The notes: generated by a model not told the origin, from the letters alone. A stretch of DNA of 57,109 nucleotides from an uncultured Pelagibacteraceae bacterium (GCA_902630925.1 CACOWO010000004.1:1-57109), one strand, 5' to 3'; shown: positions 7,883 through 16,195, counted from the first letter of the stretch. A program made the numbers and translations.

Positions 7883-8593
7883 ATGAAAAAAGTAATATTA
7901 GGTGCAACTGGATCAATTGGATCTTCGCTAGCAAGAAAACTTGTGGAGTCAGGAGAGCAAGTACATTTGGCAGGAAGAGATGAAGTTAGTTTGTCAACTT
8001 TAGCAAATGAACTAAGTTCCACATTTACAACTTGCGATGTGTTAGAAGATAATTTTTCTGAAAAAATAGTGAATGATCTTAAAGATGAACAAGTTAACGG
8101 TTTAGCCTATTGTGTTGGATCAATAGATCTTAAACCTTTAAAGCTAACTAAAAAAAGCGATTTCATGCAGTCATTTAATTTAAATTTAGTTTCTGCAACA
8201 GAAATTATAAAATCTTTAGCTGATAATTTAAAAGCAAGCAAAGGCTCAGTTGTTTTGTTTTCAACAGTAGCTGTTAAACAAGGTTTTCCAAATCATGCCA
8301 TAGTATCATCTGCAAAAGGTGCAGTTGAGGGTTTAACCCTAGCTCTTGCTGCTGAATATGCTCCGAACATAAGAGTAAATTGTATTGCTCCAAGTTTGAC
8401 TAACTCAAAAATATCAAACTTTTTACTTAAAAATGAGAAAATGGCTGAGAGTATTGCCAAAATGCATCCGCTCAAAAGAATAGGAGAGGGAGGGGACTCA
8501 GCATCTTTTGCAAAATTTCTTCTCACAGATGAAAGTTCATGGATAACAGGACAAGTATTTGGTGTCGATGGAGGAAGATCATCTGTCGCATGA
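7883..8593 (+). CDS. SDR-family protein lacking the catalytic tyrosine
   Basis: I prefer the ATG at 7883 (MKKVILGATGSIGSSLARKL), which places the Rossmann Gly motif at the normal distance; an in-frame ATG at 7868 adds five hydrophobic residues. The product is about 236 residues and SDR-like throughout, ending in WITGQVFGVDGG. The catalytic Ser is kept (VLFSTVA). At the Tyr-x-x-x-Lys motif the sequence is IVSSAKGAVEG, with Lys present but Val where Tyr belongs. It may therefore bind NAD(P) without classical dehydrogenase activity. It is divergent from the photolyase-like operon (about 84 bp), a pairing seen in photoprotective clusters. Confidence 0.8.
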   Translation: MKKVILGATGSIGSSLARKLVESGEQVHLAGRDEVSLSTLANELSSTFTTCDVLEDNFSEKIVNDLKDEQVNGLAYCVGSIDLKPLKLTKKSDFMQSFNLNLVSATEIIKSLADNLKASKGSVVLFSTVAVKQGFPNHAIVSSAKGAVEGLTLALAAEYAPNIRVNCIAPSLTNSKISNFLLKNEKMAESIAKMHPLKRIGEGGDSASFAKFLLTDESSWITGQVFGVDGGRSSVA

Positions 8594-8624
8594 CAATTAT
8601 AATTAAAATACTTACATTACGATC

Positions 8625-9128
8625 ATGAAAAAAATAGTAACAATATTATTTTCCATATTATTGAGCACCCACCTAATGGCTGCAGGAAGTGATAGTAGCG
8701 GTGGCGGCAGCTCTGGAGGCGAGTCTATAAAAACCTCATTATATGATGATGCTGTTAAATTGGTTAAAAGAGCAGGTAAATTAGAAAAAAAGGAAAAGTT
8801 AGACAAAGCTAAAAAGCTATACGCCCAAGCTTTTAAAAAACTTGAGAAAGCTTATAAATCAGATAAAAAAAATCCAGATATTTTAAATTATATGGGATTC
8901 ACAACTAGGAAAGTTGGAAACTTTCAAAAAGCTGAGAAATTTTATTTAGAGGGTTTAAAAATTAAACCGAACCACAATGGAATAAATGAATATTTAGGAG
9001 AACTTTACGTCCAAACAAATCAAATTGATAAAGCTAACGAAAGATTAGCAGTTCTAAAAAATTGCAATTGTGATGAGTATAAAGAGCTTGAGTTAATTAT
9101 TAAAAATAAAGGCGTTAAAATTTATTAA
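8625..9128 (+). CDS. Exported TPR-repeat protein
   Basis: The 167-residue protein starts with a signal peptide (MKKIVTILFSILLSTHLMAA), then a Gly/Ser linker (GSDSSGGGSSGGES), and about two and a half tetratricopeptide repeats. The clearest is NPDILNYMGFTTRKVGNFQK (about 84-103) followed by AEKFYLEGLKIKPNHNGINEY. It is predicted to sit in the periplasm and mediate protein contacts. A lone Cys pair (CNCDEY) near the C terminus is unusual. It starts 31 bp after the SDR on the same strand and its stop overlaps DUF2237 by 4 bp tail to tail. Confidence 0.8.
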   Translation: MKKIVTILFSILLSTHLMAAGSDSSGGGSSGGESIKTSLYDDAVKLVKRAGKLEKKEKLDKAKKLYAQAFKKLEKAYKSDKKNPDILNYMGFTTRKVGNFQKAEKFYLEGLKIKPNHNGINEYLGELYVQTNQIDKANERLAVLKNCNCDEYKELELIIKNKGVKIY

Positions 9129-9502
9129 GATAAGTCTAAAGCAAATTTCTTCAACTTTTCAATAGAGATAAGTTCTAATGTTTTTTTATTAGTTTTTTTT
9201 AAGTAAACCTGACAAGCAGCTCCTTCCTCAATTGCTCTTGCGTACCAGGTAGCACATACGCACCAAGAATCTCCATCTTTTAAACCAGGAAATCCGAATT
9301 CGGGATGAGGTGTTATTAAATCATTACCAACTTTTTTAGACCATTGTAAAAATTCATCACTTACTTTTGCACACACTGTGTGAACTCCTCTATCATTTTT
9401 ATCTGTATTGCAACATCCGTCTCTAAACCATCCAGTTAAAGGATCTTTAGAACATGGTTCAAGAGGTTCTCCAAAAACATTTTTTTGAATTTCTTTACTC
9501 AT
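9125..9502 (-). CDS. DUF2237 family protein
   Basis: The 125 residues show the conserved DUF2237 pattern: NVFGEPLEPCSKDPLTGWFR, GCCNTDKNDRGVHTVCAKV, FLQWSKKVGNDLITPHPEF and GDSWCVCATWYARA. Several Cys residues are invariant in the family. The function is unknown; the gene is commonly found in marine alphaproteobacteria and cyanobacteria near light and stress genes. It overlaps the upstream oxygenase gene by 4 bp (ATGA), so the two are co-translated. Confidence 0.88.
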   Translation of the reverse strand: MSKEIQKNVFGEPLEPCSKDPLTGWFRDGCCNTDKNDRGVHTVCAKVSDEFLQWSKKVGNDLITPHPEFGFPGLKDGDSWCVCATWYARAIEEGAACQVYLKKTNKKTLELISIEKLKKFALDLS

Positions 9503-10107
9503 TTGCTAAATACATTTGCTATTTTTTTATCAATTTCCAAATTAAAAGAAAAAGATCTTCTTTCACCTCTACTTTTAAATGGATACGCTGTATGCATTAA
9601 ATAATGAGGAAACAATATCATATCGCCTACTTTTGGTTGATGATTAAAAATACATTCACTCAGGAGCATTCTACTTCCATTTATAAAGTCAATTGATCCA
9701 TCAGTTTTAATATGCTTTTTATTTTTAGAAATAAATTTAGGTATTTTTAAATAACCCACCCCGGAGACATGCCCATCATGAAAATGAATAGGATTATATT
9801 CATCATTAAATTGGCGAACTACCCAAAAATTTTTAATTTTGATTTTTGAAATTTTTTTTCCTAAACTTTTAGATATATAGTCTTTCACCGCTTTAAATAA
9901 AATTTTTTCTAAGTTTGTTTTTATAAATTTTTTTGGTAGTTGAAATTCTTGTTTGACTTGCCCTACTAATTTATCTGAATAATCTAATTTCTCAAGTAAG
10001 TTTTTTTTTAAAATAATTTTATCGACTTCAAAGTTTATTTTTTTTGTAACATTTTTTGATAGTTTAAGACTTGCAATTTTAGGACCAAATGGACTTAGAA
10101 CTCTCAT
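9499..10107 (-). CDS. Putative 2-oxoglutarate/Fe(II)-dependent oxygenase
   Basis: The 202-residue protein has a cupin-type core: NPIHFHDGHVSGVGYLKIP (about 121-139) supplies N-terminal histidine/aspartate metal ligands, GDMILFPHYLMHTAYPF supplies the distal His, and GERRSFSFNLEI holds the Arg that would bind 2-oxoglutarate. The order and spacing match the TIGR02466-like group of putative Fe(II)/2OG oxygenases abundant in marine bacteria. The substrate is unknown. It lies between hisI (2 bp downstream of its stop) and DUF2237 (4 bp overlap), so it is likely in one minus-strand transcript. Confidence 0.8.
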   Translation of the reverse strand: MRVLSPFGPKIASLKLSKNVTKKINFEVDKIILKKNLLEKLDYSDKLVGQVKQEFQLPKKFIKTNLEKILFKAVKDYISKSLGKKISKIKIKNFWVVRQFNDEYNPIHFHDGHVSGVGYLKIPKFISKNKKHIKTDGSIDFINGSRMLLSECIFNHQPKVGDMILFPHYLMHTAYPFKSRGERRSFSFNLEIDKKIANVFSK

Positions 10108-10109
10108 AC

Positions 10110-10577
10110 TTATAATTTAGTAGGATTGGGTTGACCTTTATAAACTTCTTCAGGATCAAATTTTTTTCTCTTTTCTTTAAAATCAAGCTCAATTTCTTCA
10201 GCATTTTTAAACGGCCCTAAAGGTATTGACCTATAAAAACAAGACTTATATCCAACATGGCAACTTGCACCATTACCTATATCAACTGACATCCATAAAG
10301 CATCCTGATCATCATCAATTCTTAAATCGATTACTTTCTGAACAAATCCACTCGTTTTACCTTTATGCCATAAAGCTTTTTTAGATCTGCTCCAGTAATG
10401 AGCCTCTTTTGTTTCAATAGTTTTTTTAAGAGCTTCTGCATTCATATATCCATGCATTAAAAGATCTCCAGAATTACTATCTGTAGTGGTCACAGGAATT
10501 AGACCATCGTCATCAAATTTTGGAGAGAGAAATTTTCCTTCCTCAACTTCAAATACATTTTCTCTTTTTTTAAACAT
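10110..10577 (-). CDS. hisI: Phosphoribosyl-AMP cyclohydrolase
   Basis: HisI opens the adenine ring of phosphoribosyl-AMP in the third step of histidine synthesis. The motif MHGYMNAEALKKTIET, then AHYWSRSKKALWHKGKTSG, then the metal-binding DDDQDALWMSVDIGNG and CHVGYKSCFYR are all present. I use the ATG at 10577 (MFKKRENVFE), since the extra 14 residues upstream look like translated leader. The length of about 155 residues is normal for a free-standing HisI without the HisE domain. It is divergent from folE, with about 75 bp between the starts. Confidence 0.93.
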   Translation of the reverse strand: MFKKRENVFEVEEGKFLSPKFDDDGLIPVTTTDSNSGDLLMHGYMNAEALKKTIETKEAHYWSRSKKALWHKGKTSGFVQKVIDLRIDDDQDALWMSVDIGNGASCHVGYKSCFYRSIPLGPFKNAEEIELDFKEKRKKFDPEEVYKGQPNPTKL

Positions 10578-10651
10578 GACAGTAAAATAGTGAAAAAAAG
10601 ACAAAATAGCAATTTGCAATAATTAACCATGTCCTATAGAAACATCCTATA

Positions 10652-11260
10652 ATGAAATTAGTTAAAGACATTAATAAAGAGACATCAAATAAACCTCAAG
10701 TCAGTGATAAAGAGGCTGAAGAGGCAATAAAAAAATTATTAGCTTGGATTGGTGAAGATCCAAGTAGAGAGGGACTTCAAGAGACCCCGAAAAGAGTTGT
10801 AAAAGCATTTAAAGAGTATTTTAAAGGATATCATCAAAACGCAGAGGAAGATTTATCAAAGACTTTCGGTGACGTTGAGGGTTACGATGATATGGTAATT
10901 GAAAAAAATATTACTTTAGAAAGTCATTGCGAGCACCATATGGCCCCAATAATAGGCGTTGCCCATGTTTCTTATATTCCAAATACAAAGGTTGTAGGTC
11001 TTAGCAAATTGGCCAGAACAGTTGAAATTTTTTCTAAACGACTGCAAACTCAAGAGAGATTGACAATGCAAATAGCAAAAACGCTTATGAGTGCCTTGGA
11101 CGCAAAAGGTGTAGCGGTTACAATTGATGCAGCTCATCAGTGCATGACTATGCGAGGCATAAAAAAAGAGAAAGCAACAACTGTTACAAACTATTTTTTA
11201 GGCTCTTTTAAGGAAGATTTAAGTATTCAAAATAGATACCTAAAATATATTGGAAAATAG
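10652..11260 (+). CDS. folE: GTP cyclohydrolase I (type IA)
   Basis: FolE converts GTP to 7,8-dihydroneopterin triphosphate, the first pterin step of folate synthesis. The 202-residue protein contains GEDPSREGLQETPKRVVKA, the zinc/catalytic block LESHCEHHMAPIIGVAHV, GLSKLARTVEIFSKRLQTQE and DAAHQCMTMRGIKK with the second zinc Cys. All active-site residues are present. It directly abuts the next gene (0 bp gap). A CADD-type pABA-synthase homologue occurs 14.5 kb downstream and would supply another folate precursor. Confidence 0.95.
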   Translation: MKLVKDINKETSNKPQVSDKEAEEAIKKLLAWIGEDPSREGLQETPKRVVKAFKEYFKGYHQNAEEDLSKTFGDVEGYDDMVIEKNITLESHCEHHMAPIIGVAHVSYIPNTKVVGLSKLARTVEIFSKRLQTQERLTMQIAKTLMSALDAKGVAVTIDAAHQCMTMRGIKKEKATTVTNYFLGSFKEDLSIQNRYLKYIGK

Positions 11261-12262
11261 ATGTCTGATAAATTCAAAGCTATTGTCATTGATAATCAAA
11301 ACGAAAAGTTCTCAAGAGAAATTAAGGAAATAGATAAAAACCAATTAAAAGATGGAAATGTATTGGTCAAAGTTGACTATTCAAGTTTAAATTATAAAGA
11401 CGCCCTAATTTTAAATGATGGTGGAAAGATCGTAAGAAAATTTCCTTTTGTTCCGGGAATAGATTTTTCAGGCACCGTTGTAGAAAGCGAAGACGGTAAA
11501 TTTACCAAAGACGATAAAGTAATTCTTACAGGATTTAGAGTTGGAGAAGCATATTTTGGAGGATTTTCTCAATACGCAAAAGTTGACTCAAATTTTTTAA
11601 TTAAGATACCAAAAGAATTAGATACACATAAAGCCATGATGTTGGGTACAGCAGGTTTCACTGCTTTACTTTGTTCATTTGCTGTAAAAGCGAAAGAAGA
11701 ATTACTATTAGGTGAAAAAGTTAAAGATGTTTTGGTGACTGGTGCAACTGGTGGTGTTGGAAGTATTGCTGTAATGATTTTATCAAAAATGGGATACGAT
11801 GTTCATGCTGTTACAGGTAAAAAAGATAAGAGCGATTATTTAAAAGATTTAGGTGCAAAAAATATTATCGACAGAAAAGAGTTTGAGGGAGAGAGTAAAT
11901 TATTAGAAAAAGGTGTGTGGGATGGAGTAGTAGACACCGTTGGTGGAGCTGCCTTAACCAAAATATTTGCTCAAACAAAACCTGGTGGGATAGTAGCTGC
12001 TTGCGGAAATGCTGGTGGTATCAAAATTAATACAAATGTTATGCCATTTATTATAAGAGGAATTAAACTGTGGGGAGTTGATTCGTCAGGATCATCAATA
12101 AAAAGAAGAGAATTCGTTTGGGGTGAAGCAGCTAAATTAATAGATTTTTCTAAAGTAAAATCCTTCACTAAAGAGCTCTCATTTACTGAACTTTTAGAAA
12201 CATATCCTAAACTTCTTAAAGGGGAGTTTTTTGGAAGAGCTATAGTAAATCCAAATAAATAA
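11261..12262 (+). CDS. acuI: YhdH/AcuI-family NADPH-dependent acryloyl-CoA reductase-like oxidoreductase
   Basis: This 333-residue zinc-independent MDR enzyme belongs to the YhdH/AcuI branch. It shows SSLNYKDALILN, FPFVPGIDFSGTV, MLGTAGFTALLC, the NADPH motif VTGATGGVGSIAV and the family-typical WGVDSSGSSIKRREFVW. AcuI enzymes reduce toxic acryloyl-CoA to propionyl-CoA, a step in DMSP breakdown common in marine bacteria. The specific substrate is inferred from the family, and no DMSP lyase lies nearby. It starts at the base after the folE stop and is followed by a LysR regulator 20 bp downstream that might control it. Confidence 0.8.
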   Translation: MSDKFKAIVIDNQNEKFSREIKEIDKNQLKDGNVLVKVDYSSLNYKDALILNDGGKIVRKFPFVPGIDFSGTVVESEDGKFTKDDKVILTGFRVGEAYFGGFSQYAKVDSNFLIKIPKELDTHKAMMLGTAGFTALLCSFAVKAKEELLLGEKVKDVLVTGATGGVGSIAVMILSKMGYDVHAVTGKKDKSDYLKDLGAKNIIDRKEFEGESKLLEKGVWDGVVDTVGGAALTKIFAQTKPGGIVAACGNAGGIKINTNVMPFIIRGIKLWGVDSSGSSIKRREFVWGEAAKLIDFSKVKSFTKELSFTELLETYPKLLKGEFFGRAIVNPNK

Positions 12263-12281
12263 CTTATAATTAACTTTATCT

Positions 12282-13172
12282 ATGGATTGGGATAAATTAA
12301 AAATATTTCATACTGTTGCTGAGGCCTCTAGTTTTACCAAAGCCTCCACAATATTAAATCTAAGCCAATCAGCTATAAGCCGCCAAATTCAAGCATTAGA
12401 GAGCGATTTAAAAGTTCAACTTTTTGAAAGACACGCTAGAGGTTTAGTTTTGACTGAAAATGGTGATTATCTCTTTAAATCAGCACATGAGATAATTTCA
12501 AAATTAAAAGATGTTGAGTCTAATCTTAGTGGACACAAAGATAAACTAAATGGAAAACTCACAGTTACTACAGTAGTAAGTTTTGGCACTACTTGGCTTA
12601 CACCAAGAATAAAAGAATTCATGGACTTACACCCGGATATTGAAATCGAATTAATATTTGACGATAGAGAACTGGATCTTAGTACTAGAGAAGCAGATGT
12701 GGCAATTAGAATGAGAAGACCTAAACAATTAAATTTGATTCAAAAAAAATTCGTTGATTTTAACTATCATATTTATGGTTCAAATGATTACCTGCAAAAA
12801 AATGGATATCCAAAAACTTTAAAAGATTTAGATAAACATAAGTTTATAACCTATGGAAAAGGAGCACCATCTCCAGTTTATAATCCTGACTGGGTTTTAA
12901 AACATGGTGTTAAAGACGGAAAAAAAAGAAAATCAATTATGAAAGTAAACAGTGTTTATGGATTGTTATTAGCAGTGCAAAGTGGAGTAGGTTTAGCTGC
13001 CTTACCAGATTACATTGCACATAACGTAAGCAACATAACTAAAGTTTTGCCTGAGGAAACAGGTAAACCTACAGAAACACATTTTGTTTATCCCGCATCT
13101 TTAAAGAATAATGCTAGATTAATGGCTTTTAGAAACTTTATATTTACAAAGGTTAACGAATGGAAATTTTAA
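12282..13172 (+). CDS. LysR-family transcriptional regulator
   Basis: The 296-residue protein has an N-terminal winged helix-turn-helix (about 1-60; FHTVAEASSFTKASTILN, then SQSAISRQIQALESDL). A LysR substrate-binding domain follows (about 90-290; GKLTVTTVVSFGTTWLTPRI, READVAIRMRR, GLLLAVQSGVGLAALPDY). It is probably a dimeric or tetrameric activator or repressor. It lies in the same direction as acuI-like and overlaps the first 13 bp of rseP. The effector is unknown; acuI-like is the most obvious neighbour target. Confidence 0.92.
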   Translation: MDWDKLKIFHTVAEASSFTKASTILNLSQSAISRQIQALESDLKVQLFERHARGLVLTENGDYLFKSAHEIISKLKDVESNLSGHKDKLNGKLTVTTVVSFGTTWLTPRIKEFMDLHPDIEIELIFDDRELDLSTREADVAIRMRRPKQLNLIQKKFVDFNYHIYGSNDYLQKNGYPKTLKDLDKHKFITYGKGAPSPVYNPDWVLKHGVKDGKKRKSIMKVNSVYGLLLAVQSGVGLAALPDYIAHNVSNITKVLPEETGKPTETHFVYPASLKNNARLMAFRNFIFTKVNEWKF

Positions 13173-14278
13173 TATCTTTTATAATTCCATTTATAATTCT
13201 ACTAACCATAGTTGTTTTTATCCATGAATATGGACACTATTATTTTGCAAAAAAATATGGTGTTGGTGTTACTGATTTTTCTATCGGTTTTGGTAAAGAA
13301 ATATTTGGTTTTAACGATAAATCAGGCACAAGATGGAAATTTTGTGCAATTCCTTTAGGTGGATATGTTAAATTTTTTGGAGATAGAAATGTTTTTAGCC
13401 AGGCAGAGCAAGAAGAGCTTTTAAAAGAATATAATGAGGAAGATAGAAAAAAGCTTTTTGTTGTAAAACCTTTATACCAAAGGTCTTTAATTGTTGCGGC
13501 AGGACCATTTGCAAACTTCTTACTGGCTATAGTGATTTTTGCCTTTATTTATATGTTTGCTGGCAAAGATTTTACACCTGCGCAAATACAAGAAGTACAG
13601 CCTGAAAGTCCAGCTTATATTGCAGGAATTAAATCGGGAGATTTAATACAATCAATTAACAATAGAGAAGTAAAAAGTATCATGGAAGTTTCAACTTTTA
13701 TAAACGCTTCATCCTCAGAAACTATTGACATAGAAGTCTTGAGAAATGGTAATGAACTTACTTTACAAGTAAAGCCAAAATTTATTGAAGGAAAAGACTC
13801 ATTAGGAAATCAAATTAATAAGAAGATTATTGGAATTAAAGTTGCACCTTTAAATGAAGAGATAAATAGGCAACGATTAGGGCCTGCAACAGCATTATAT
13901 TATGCTGTTAAAGAAACTTGGTTTGTCATTGAAGCTTCTTGGGACTTTGTGATTTCTATGTTTAAAGGGACAGGAGACACCTCTCAATTAGGAGGTCCTA
14001 TTAAAATCGCTAAAATTACAGGGCAGGTTGCAAAGTTTGGAATTGTCGCCTTTCTTAGTATAATGGCTTATATTTCAATAAGCTTAGGGTTTATAAATCT
14101 TTTACCAATACCAATGCTAGACGGCGGACATTTAATGTTTTACGCTTTTGAGAAGATTTTAGGTCGTCCTTTAACTCAAAAAACACAGGAAGGTTTTTTC
14201 CGAATCGGGTTATTTTTGCTACTTTCTTTAATGTTTTTCACAACATTTAATGACCTTAAAGATTTAGGCTTGTTTTAA
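13160..14278 (+). CDS. rseP: Site-2 membrane metalloprotease RseP (M50)
   Basis: The 372-residue intramembrane protease has the zinc motif HEYGH at about residue 23-27, the PDZ domain at about 125-210 (IQEVQPESPAYIAGIKSGDL), and the second active-site block LLPIPMLDGGHL at about 314-325. There are four membrane segments. RseP-type enzymes cleave anti-sigma factors or signal-peptide remnants in the inner membrane. The start overlaps the end of the lysR gene. The usual alphaproteobacterial neighbours dxr, bamA and lpxD are not seen here. Confidence 0.94.
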   Translation: MEILISFIIPFIILLTIVVFIHEYGHYYFAKKYGVGVTDFSIGFGKEIFGFNDKSGTRWKFCAIPLGGYVKFFGDRNVFSQAEQEELLKEYNEEDRKKLFVVKPLYQRSLIVAAGPFANFLLAIVIFAFIYMFAGKDFTPAQIQEVQPESPAYIAGIKSGDLIQSINNREVKSIMEVSTFINASSSETIDIEVLRNGNELTLQVKPKFIEGKDSLGNQINKKIIGIKVAPLNEEINRQRLGPATALYYAVKETWFVIEASWDFVISMFKGTGDTSQLGGPIKIAKITGQVAKFGIVAFLSIMAYISISLGFINLLPIPMLDGGHLMFYAFEKILGRPLTQKTQEGFFRIGLFLLLSLMFFTTFNDLKDLGLF

Positions 14279-14281
14279 GCC

Positions 14282-14302
14282 ACTTTTTTAAGTTAAAAAA
14301 GT
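14282..14302. terminator. Perfect AT-rich palindrome after rseP (possible weak terminator)
   Basis: A 21-base sequence of two exact 10-base arms (ACTTTTTTAA / TTAAAAAAGT) around one G lies 4 bp after the rseP stop. The transcript could form a short A-U hairpin with U-rich flanks. The stem has almost no G-C pairs, so termination strength is doubtful and protein binding is an alternative. Confidence 0.35.
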
Positions 14303-14326
14303 CAATAAAATCAATACTTTTTGAGG

Positions 14327-14340
14327 CACAATATATTGTG
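14327..14340. promoter_or_regulatory. 14-bp perfect palindrome upstream of the HU gene
   Basis: CACAATATATTGTG reads the same on both strands and lies 86 bp upstream of the HU start codon. A TTGAGG hexamer directly precedes it. Its symmetry fits a dimeric regulator operator in the HU promoter region. No transcription start is known, so this is a structural observation. Confidence 0.35.
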
Positions 14341-14425
14341 TTAACATTTACGTGAAACACCAAAAAATCATTGATTTTATTAGGTTTTTCTGCAGATTAG
14401 AAATTAACCAATAAAGGGGCGTAAA

Positions 14426-14701
14426 ATGAATAAAAAACAACTAGTAGCGAAAATATCGTCAACTTTGGGTCAGAGTAAAGCTGATGCTGAAAGAACTTTT
14501 GACTCAATAACGACAATAATTTTAGATGCTTTGAAAAATGACGATACTGTAAAGATAGCTGGTTTTGGTACTTATAAAGTAGCGAAAAGAAAAGCTAGAG
14601 TAGGGAGAAATCCTAGAACAGGTGAGTCAATTCAAATCGCTGCATCACAAAAAGTTAAGTTTTTACCTGCTAAAAGCTTAAAAGAAATGTTTAATCGATA
14701 A
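14426..14701 (+). CDS. hup: HU-family DNA-binding protein
   Basis: The 91-residue protein is a full HU: MNKKQLVAKISSTLGQSKAD dimerisation helix, GFGTYKVAKRKARVGRNPRTGE (the beta-arm with the conserved RNP) and KFLPAKSLKEMFNR C-terminal helix. HU bends and compacts DNA as a dimer and is among the most abundant nucleoid proteins. The start follows AAAGGGGCG, a good ribosome binding site. A strong hairpin follows the stop. It stands alone as a single-gene unit, consistent with high expression. Confidence 0.95.
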   Translation: MNKKQLVAKISSTLGQSKADAERTFDSITTIILDALKNDDTVKIAGFGTYKVAKRKARVGRNPRTGESIQIAASQKVKFLPAKSLKEMFNR

Positions 14702-14710
14702 ACGTTTATT

Positions 14711-14743
14711 TAGCCCTTATTTGATAATCTCAAATAAGGGCTA
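14711..14743 (+). terminator. Long hairpin after the HU gene
   Basis: Two perfectly complementary 14-base arms (TAGCCCTTATTTGA / TCAAATAAGGGCTA) enclose a five-base loop, 10 bp after the HU stop. No clear U-run follows on the plus strand, so it may act as an RNA 3'-end stabiliser as well as, or rather than, a Rho-independent terminator. Confidence 0.7.
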
Positions 14744-14846
14744 ACTACTTGCAAAAACTGCATAGCTAAATCACCGTCTTATCGTTACTTCTATTAATAA
14801 ATTCGAAGTAAAAGATCCTCAAAAATTAATTAATGGAGGTGAAATT

Positions 14847-16136
14847 ATGAAAAAAATAACGTTAATTTTTTTAAGTTGTATTTTTGCTTTACTTGCAAGC
14901 TCTAACAGTTTTGCGGAAAGCACAATGTCTCAAGAGGGGCAATACATTTTTAATTCTTTAGGATTTTATATTGGAGGTGTTCTTGTAGCATTCATGGCAG
15001 CTGGATTTTGTATGCTTGAGAGTGGTTTGGTAACCACAAAGAGTGTATCGACAATTGGCGCGAAAAATATAGGTAAATTCGCTATTTGCTCAATAATATT
15101 CTTCTTATTCGGTTATAATATTGCTTATGGCATTCCCGAAGGAGGTTACATTGGATCATTTTCAATTTGGAGCGACGGATCAGAGGTAGGAACAGGTTAT
15201 TCGGATAGTTCTGATTGGTTTTTTCAAACAATGTTTGTTTGTGCCACAGTTTCAATTGTTTCTGGTGCTGTAGCAGAGAGAATAAAGATCTGGCCTTTCT
15301 TTACTTTCGCGGTTGTTATGTCTGGATTAATTTATCCAATATCCATGGGGTGGCAATGGGGAGGCGGTTGGTTAAGTACCGCTGGCTTTTCAGATTTTGC
15401 TGGTTCAACAATCGTTCACGCATGCGGTGGAGCAGCTGCTTTAGCTGGAATAATAGTTTTAGGAGCTAGAGAAGGAAGGTTTACTTCAAGTGGCGGTAAA
15501 AGAGTAATGGTACCATTTGCAGCTTCAAGTATTCCACTAGTAACTTTAGGTACTTTTCTATTATGGTTTGGTTGGTTTGGTTTTAATGGATTTAGCCAAT
15601 TAGCAATGGGAACTTTTGATGATGTTAATGCAATTTCAAAAATTGCAGTTAATACACATTTAGCAGGAGCTGCTGGAACAGTAACTGGAGCAGTAGTGAC
15701 TAGATTGATTGGTGGAAAAACAGATATCATTATGATGTTAAACGGCGCACTCGCAGGTTTAGTAGCGATTACTGCCGAACCATTAGCACCAACGCCTGGT
15801 TTAGCAATTGTGATTGGTTCTATAGGTGCCTTAATAATGTACTTTGGAACAAAAATGTTAGAAAGTTTTGGTTTAGACGATGTGGTAGGAGCTATTCCTG
15901 TTCACATGTTTGCTGGAATTTTTGGAACATTAGTTGTGCCAGTAAGTAACTCAGACACATCTTTTGGAACACAATTAATTGGAACAATTTCAGTTTGTGG
16001 TTTTAGTTTTGTACTTTCATACGCTTTGTTCACGGCGTTGAAAACAACTGTTGGATTAAGAATAAGTAAGGCGGCAGAAAAACAAGGTACAGATAAAGCT
16101 GAAATAGGAGTTTCGGCTTACTCAATCAGAGACTAA
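14847..16136 (+). CDS. amtB: Ammonium transporter
   Basis: The 429-residue AmtB/Rh protein has a leader (MKKITLIFLSCIFALLASSN) and about eleven membrane helices. Family motifs include AAGFCMLESGLV, the FQTMFVCATVSIVSGAVAER pore region, IVHACGGAAALAGI and NTHLAGAAGTVTGAVV with the pore histidines. It imports ammonium across the inner membrane. A strong ribosome binding site (GGAGGTGA) precedes the ATG. No glnK is adjacent on either side. The gene ends in a clear intrinsic terminator at 16162. The 103 bp upstream hold no obvious sigma-54 site. Confidence 0.95.
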   Translation: MKKITLIFLSCIFALLASSNSFAESTMSQEGQYIFNSLGFYIGGVLVAFMAAGFCMLESGLVTTKSVSTIGAKNIGKFAICSIIFFLFGYNIAYGIPEGGYIGSFSIWSDGSEVGTGYSDSSDWFFQTMFVCATVSIVSGAVAERIKIWPFFTFAVVMSGLIYPISMGWQWGGGWLSTAGFSDFAGSTIVHACGGAAALAGIIVLGAREGRFTSSGGKRVMVPFAASSIPLVTLGTFLLWFGWFGFNGFSQLAMGTFDDVNAISKIAVNTHLAGAAGTVTGAVVTRLIGGKTDIIMMLNGALAGLVAITAEPLAPTPGLAIVIGSIGALIMYFGTKMLESFGLDDVVGAIPVHMFAGIFGTLVVPVSNSDTSFGTQLIGTISVCGFSFVLSYALFTALKTTVGLRISKAAEKQGTDKAEIGVSAYSIRD

Positions 16137-16161
16137 TTCTAACCCCCTCGTTAGAAAAAAT

Positions 16162-16190
16162 AAAGGCCCGAGAAATCGGGCCTTTTTTAT
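16162..16190 (+). terminator. Rho-independent terminator after amtB
   Basis: AAAGGCCCGA and TCGGGCCTTT form a perfect 10-bp stem closed by a GAAA tetraloop. The 3' arm runs into a T-stretch. This is the best intrinsic terminator in the window. On the minus strand the A-rich flank also gives a T-run, so it could serve the convergent gene starting at 17224 too. Confidence 0.92.
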
Positions 16191-16195
16191 CTATT

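Noticed and set aside
8293-8526. Minus-strand frame inside the SDR gene
   Set aside because: It overlaps the SDR fully and its product looks like random antisense translation.
14711-14743. Bidirectional terminator between HU and amtB
   Set aside because: The strong hairpin has no T-run on either side and the genes are in the same direction, so I list it only as a plus-strand hairpin.
15416-15730. Long minus-strand open frame inside amtB
   Set aside because: It is antisense to the well-supported amtB and has no ribosome binding site or recognisable sequence.
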